Shown: positions 60,686 through 64,000 of the stretch, one piece after another | How positions within the stretch are numbered: position 1 is the stretch's first letter | Layout of the letters: every line of letters starts with the position of its first letter | Source of the DNA: Planctomycetota bacterium | GTDB lineage: Bacteria > Planctomycetota > UBA1135 > GCA-002686595 | NCBI GenBank assembly: GCA_022446815.1 | Contig: JAKVCD010000025.1 | Coordinates: 1 to 64,000, forward strand | Length of the DNA stretch: 64,000 nucleotides | Direction: 5' to 3' | Position numbers and translations under genes: made by a program | The notes under the pieces: generated by a model | What the model was told of the DNA's origin: nothing | Databases searched by the model: none | The model's input: only the letters and a program-made list of their open reading frames with translations

Positions 60686-61560
60686 TAGGCGCCCTCGCCG
60701 AGGTACTTATCCAAGAAGAGCGCGAGGCGCTCTCTCGCTGCAGGGGTGATGGCGTCTGGAGCGGTCATGACAGCGTGCTCCAGAGCGTCATCCGCGATGG
60801 AGGCCCCCATACCTGCGATCATCGGGGCCGCGCGCCGGATGAGCTCCTTCGCGTGGGTCACGTTCTGCTTCATCGTCTCGACGACTGTCGCAACGGAGAC
60901 GTCGTCGTGCTCGGTGTGCCAGCAGTCGTAGTCTGTCGACATAGCCACGGTCGCGTAGCCGATCTCTGCCTCACGGGCGAGGCGAGCCTCTTGGAGATTG
61001 GTCATCCCGATGACCTCAACGCCCCAGGTGCGATACGTGAGCGACTCTGCCCGAGTCGAGAACTGCGGCCCCTCCATGTTCAGGTAGGTGCCGCCATCAT
61101 GGACCTTCACCTCGAGGCCCTGTGACGCCTCTAAGAGCAGCGCGCGCACCGCAGGGCAGATCGGGTCAGCGAACATGACGTGCGCGACGACGCCGTCCTG
61201 AAAGAAGGTGTCCGGGCGGTGTCGAGTGCGATCAAAGAATTGGTCCACGAGGACGAAGTCTCCCGGCGGGATCTCCTCCTTCATCGAACCCACGGCGGAG
61301 ACGGAGATGATCCGGCTCACGCCGAGTTTCTTCATGCCCCAGAGGTTGGCGCGTGAGTTGATCTCTGTAGGCGAGATGCGGTGACCGCGGCCGTGCCGCG
61401 GGAGGAAGACCATCTCGACCCCCTCTAGCTCTCCCGTGATGAACGCGTCACTGGGACTCCCAAAGGGCGTCTCCAGCTCGACCTCTTTGATGTTCTCGAG
61501 CCCGTCAATGTCATACAGGCCCGAACCGCCGATCACTCCGACCGTGTGCTTTCCTTCCAT
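60685..61560 (-). CDS. mtnP: S-methyl-5'-thioadenosine phosphorylase
   Basis: A 291-residue purine nucleoside phosphorylase-type enzyme: VGVIGGSGLYDIDGL, ETPFGSPSDAF, FLPRHGRGHRISPTEINSRA, NLWGMKKLGVSRIISVSAVG, DFVLVDQFFDRT, EGPQFSTRAES and GMTNLQEARLAREAEI. It phosphorolyses MTA from polyamine or related pathways, releasing adenine. The gene precedes the glycosylasparaginase in the same operon. Confidence 0.9.
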   Translation of the reverse strand: MEGKHTVGVIGGSGLYDIDGLENIKEVELETPFGSPSDAFITGELEGVEMVFLPRHGRGHRISPTEINSRANLWGMKKLGVSRIISVSAVGSMKEEIPPGDFVLVDQFFDRTRHRPDTFFQDGVVAHVMFADPICPAVRALLLEASQGLEVKVHDGGTYLNMEGPQFSTRAESLTYRTWGVEVIGMTNLQEARLAREAEIGYATVAMSTDYDCWHTEHDDVSVATVVETMKQNVTHAKELIRRAAPMIAGMGASIADDALEHAVMTAPDAITPAARERLALFLDKYLGEGA

Positions 61561-61610
61561 ACTGCTCCTTCAGCGCGCGCCCGGCGTGGGCATCGCTCTG
61601 TAGGAGTGTA

Positions 61611-61624
61611 CCCCTCTTGAGGGG
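61611..61624 (-). terminator. Weak hairpin after rluA
   Basis: CCCCT / AGGGG stem with CTTG loop, 17 bases beyond the rluA stop on the minus strand. No clear U tract, so it may not terminate efficiently. Confidence 0.3.
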
Positions 61625-61640
61625 CGGATCGAATCGACTC

Positions 61641-62657
61641 CTAACGCCGCCGCGGCGGTCGCACCTTCGCGAGCTGCTTCAAGACCCGAGTCAGGTCCTT
61701 CGGGACGGCCGAATCGACGCGCTGACGCTCCTCCGGCGCCCCGGGATCGCTTGAGAACTCAATCGACTCCGCGTGCAGGGCGAGGCGTCCGAGGAGCGGG
61801 CGCTCGCTGTAGCCACGCTTGGGCCTGTAGTTGTGCTTGAACTCTGAGAGCATCAGGCCGCTGCGGCGGCCATAGAGGGGGTCCACCACGAGGGGGAAGC
61901 CGGTCGAAGAGAGGTGCACCCGGAGCTGATGCGTCCGCCCGGTTAAGGGCCTGCACTCGAGCAGGCTGAAGCCGCTGAAGCGCTCTCGCACGCGCACCTC
62001 AGTGCGAGCCGGCTTGCCGCGGTCGTCGACTTGCATCAGCCCGGTGCGCCTGCTGTCCGGCGCGATCGGGAGCTCGATCAGGTCGGACTCCCCCTCAGCG
62101 AGCGGGTACTCACCCTCAACGATCGCGAGGTATGTCTTCTGGATCGTCCCGTCGCCTCTCGCGAAGGCGTCACGCAGGGCCCGCTCTGCCTCGATAGTCT
62201 TCGCAGCGAGGAGCACGCCGCTCGTGTCTTTATCGAGCCTGTGAAGGAGCCTAGGTCTGAACTCGAGGCCCTCCTCCCCCTCGCTACGGTCGAGCGAGAG
62301 CTGTAAAAGCCCACCGGCGACGCTAGCTGCGTCGCGCTTCCAGCGCTCAGGCTCTGCGGCGATCCCTGCTGGCTTCTCCACGGCGAGGACGTGCTCGTCC
62401 TCATAGAGCACGACGAGCGGTTGGCTCGGAGCGACCGGTGCGCTGGCCTCAGCCTCCGCCTCGTCAAAGTCCACAAAGAGGACCTCGCCGCGCTTCACGT
62501 GCTTGCCAGGGTTCACCGACTGTCCGTCGATGAGCACCTTCCCCTCGCGGATGAGCGCGCGCACGAAACCCTTGTTGAGCAGCGGGAACTGCAAGCAGAG
62601 GAACTCATCGAGCTCCATCCCGACCCGCTCATCAGGGACCGCGATGTGATACGTCAT
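61641..62657 (-). CDS. RluA-family pseudouridine synthase
   Basis: A 338-residue enzyme with an N-terminal S4 domain (GMELDEFLCLQFPLLNKGFV) and a catalytic domain with the Asp motif RLLHRLDKDTSGVLLAAKT, then KTYLAIVEGEY and RPLTGRTHQLRVHL. It isomerises uridine in rRNA or tRNA; RluA, RluC and RluD types cannot be told apart here. It lies 16 bases after hpt. Confidence 0.88.
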   Translation of the reverse strand: MTYHIAVPDERVGMELDEFLCLQFPLLNKGFVRALIREGKVLIDGQSVNPGKHVKRGEVLFVDFDEAEAEASAPVAPSQPLVVLYEDEHVLAVEKPAGIAAEPERWKRDAASVAGGLLQLSLDRSEGEEGLEFRPRLLHRLDKDTSGVLLAAKTIEAERALRDAFARGDGTIQKTYLAIVEGEYPLAEGESDLIELPIAPDSRRTGLMQVDDRGKPARTEVRVRERFSGFSLLECRPLTGRTHQLRVHLSSTGFPLVVDPLYGRRSGLMLSEFKHNYRPKRGYSERPLLGRLALHAESIEFSSDPGAPEERQRVDSAVPKDLTRVLKQLAKVRPPRRR

Positions 62658-62673
62658 ATGAGGGGAGCCCTCG

Positions 62674-63219
62674 TCAGCCAGCGGGTGTGATGACGCTCTC
62701 TTTCAACGAGCCCACGAAGGGGAGGTTCCTATACCTGCCGGCGTAGTCGAGCCCGTAGCCCACGACGAAGAGGTCCTCGACCTCGAAGCAGCGGTAGTCG
62801 GCGTCGTACTCCACCGCGCGGCGAGACGGCTTGTCGAGGAAGACGCACGAGCGCACCTCTGCGGCGCCGCGATCCATGAGCTCCTTCTTCAGGTTCCACA
62901 TGGTCTTGCCTGTGTCCAAGATGTCGTCCACGAGGAGCAGGTTGCGACCCTCGATCTCATTCCCTGAGGGAAAGAAGTTGAGCTTCAACTGACCAGACTC
63001 TGTCCCGTCTCGGTAGCTCTCTGCTGACACGAAGGCGAGCTCGAGGGGAATCGGGATCCTCCGGATCAGGTCGGAGGCGAAGACGCAGGAGCCCTTGAGG
63101 ATGCTCACGACGGAGAACTCCTTGCCCCTGTAGTCAGCCGTGATCGTGTCCGCGACGCGGTCGATCCCCGCCTGGATCTGCTCTTCTGAGATAAGTATCT
63201 GGTCGACGTCTTCGTGCAT
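62674..63219 (-). CDS. hpt: Hypoxanthine phosphoribosyltransferase
   Basis: About 181 residues from ATG 63219. The PRPP motif is LLVDDILDTGKTM; SVVSILKGSCVFASDLIRRI and VEDLFVVGYGLDYAGRYRNL are also typical. It salvages hypoxanthine or guanine. The frame is open upstream to 63279, but that adds unrelated residues. Confidence 0.92.
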   Translation of the reverse strand: MHEDVDQILISEEQIQAGIDRVADTITADYRGKEFSVVSILKGSCVFASDLIRRIPIPLELAFVSAESYRDGTESGQLKLNFFPSGNEIEGRNLLLVDDILDTGKTMWNLKKELMDRGAAEVRSCVFLDKPSRRAVEYDADYRCFEVEDLFVVGYGLDYAGRYRNLPFVGSLKESVITPAG

Positions 63220-63318
63220 GTTGGCCTCTAGGACCCGCTCTTGAGGGCTCTGCTCGCCCTCTCTTTGGCGGCACAGCATAGCAGCAGGCGGCCTTCTGGG
63301 GCTCCGGCTCTCCAGACG

Positions 63319-63828
63319 CTAGGGGCTCCCAGTCGTCATGACCTCAGAGATCCATCGAAAGCCGCCTTGGGCTGAGCAGAGCTCTCCGCTCTCGTTGAAG
63401 AGGTGCAGCGCCCCTGGAGTGGCCACTAAGAGACCTCTACCACTCCTCGCCCATGCGGTGGGCGCTCCTCGCAGGGCCTCGTGGAGAAGCGTCGGAGCGG
63501 GCCTCAAGCGCGGCACTGCGATTGGCGGATCACAGCGCGCTGGAATTGAGCCGAGCTCCAAGCGCCACCAGCCATGCTCACCATCGACTGCCCCACTCAC
63601 GACCGCCGCTCTCCCCGAGGTCGAGAGCTTCGCAGGCTCAAAGACGACCCAAGAGGCCAGCTCGAAGAGCTGCTCATCCAAGGCGATCACGGAGCATGCC
63701 TCACGATCAACAGCCCAAACAGAGACCTCCTCCACAGAGGGGCGCGCACAGATAAGCGCTCCAAGCAACAAGGCGAAAGCTATGAGGGGATGCGCTCTCC
63801 TCACGCGCGACCAGATCGAGCTCTTCAA
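63319..63828 (-). CDS. Hypothetical exported protein
   Basis: A 169-residue protein starting with TTG (63828) with an N-terminal hydrophobic segment (LIAFALLLGALICARPS). The rest is beta-rich (WWRLELGSIPARCDPP, RGLLVATPGALHLFNESG), consistent with propeller-like or surface protein. I do not recognise a family. The start is uncertain. Confidence 0.4.
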   Translation of the reverse strand: MKSSIWSRVRRAHPLIAFALLLGALICARPSVEEVSVWAVDREACSVIALDEQLFELASWVVFEPAKLSTSGRAAVVSGAVDGEHGWWRLELGSIPARCDPPIAVPRLRPAPTLLHEALRGAPTAWARSGRGLLVATPGALHLFNESGELCSAQGGFRWISEVMTTGSP

Positions 63829-64000
63829 TCAAAAGGAGAGACATCGCTCGACCGAGGGAGTCGCCCCTCAGCTCGACTCAGCCAAGGGCTCTGAAGCCTC
63901 TGTCCTGCCTCCTCGCTGCGTACACGTGGGGTTTTACGCTGTTGATCAAGCCTGGTCGGCGCTCTCGCAAGACTCATGCGCGAGCAAGCGCCTCTTCCAC
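63829..64000. other. Right-edge stretch without a recognised gene
   Basis: I see no gene that I can support here on either strand. A promoter for the minus-strand gene or the edge of a neighbouring gene could lie beyond the window. Confidence 0.3.

Noticed and set aside
1-64000. CRISPR arrays, insertion sequences, prophage genes, tRNAs
   Set aside because: No regularly spaced repeats, transposase or integrase motifs, or tRNA cloverleaf cores were seen on reading the window.

Overview
The window is a GC-rich, gene-dense chromosomal segment of a Gram-negative bacterium, most likely a deep-branching member of Planctomycetota. This placement is inference. It rests on a propeller/HEAT/cytochrome c protein of the PVC heme-binding type at the left edge, a secreted phosphoesterase ending in a C-terminal domain I associate with Poly30/Pla163-type planctomycetes, a bacterial histone-fold protein with a lysine-rich tail, and an Na+-NQR operon with LptE and BamD-like lipoproteins. 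No mobile element, CRISPR array or tRNA was seen. Genes are tightly packed, often with overlapping stops and starts.

Layout. 1-9.8 kb: PVC cytochrome (cut at the left edge), an SDR oxidoreductase, two membrane proteins, a calcium-motif lipoprotein, a five-heme cytochrome c and a HEAT/von Willebrand A protein. 9.8-16.9 kb: complete Na+-translocating NADH:quinone oxidoreductase operon nqrABCDEF plus apbE on the minus strand, with nqrM convergent at its end. 17.1-29.2 kb: a small DUF2007/zinc-ribbon gene interrupted by an in-frame TGA, then PilZ, CDP-alcohol phosphatidyltransferase, secreted phosphoesterase, hisS, sulfatase-like/TPR lipoprotein, DUF2784, hutI and a sigma factor. 29.4-41 kb: plus-strand housekeeping genes: CNNM/CorC transporter, recO, BamD-like, lptE, ftsH, folP, a diadenylate cyclase fused to CdaR/YbbR-like domains, glmM and tsaB. 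41-48 kb: bacterial histone (minus), alr, AsmA-like protein, mannose-1-phosphate guanylyltransferase, ruvX. 48-64 kb: a catalytically altered alpha/beta hydrolase, a second HEAT/VWA protein, RNase P RNA, a NUDIX gene, an Sm-like small protein, an AhpD-like gene with a CxxU-type in-frame TGA, a zinc protease, an alanine/Na+ symporter, a DegT aminotransferase, an EF-hand protein, glycosylasparaginase, MTA phosphorylase, RluA and HPRT.

The most notable result is evidence for selenocysteine. Two unrelated genes (17166-17510 and 52491-53081) each carry one in-frame TGA. In both, family-typical coding sequence continues past the TGA, and a hairpin fitting the bacterial SECIS consensus lies about 20-25 nt downstream. 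The AhpD-like case belongs to a known selenoprotein class; the DUF2007/zinc-ribbon case with a CGSGU motif I do not recognise as described. The selenocysteine machinery (selA, selB, selC, selD) is not in this window and should be sought elsewhere in the genome. Other highlights are the one-polypeptide CdaA-CdaR fusion directly upstream of glmM, and the histone with a eukaryote-like basic tail.
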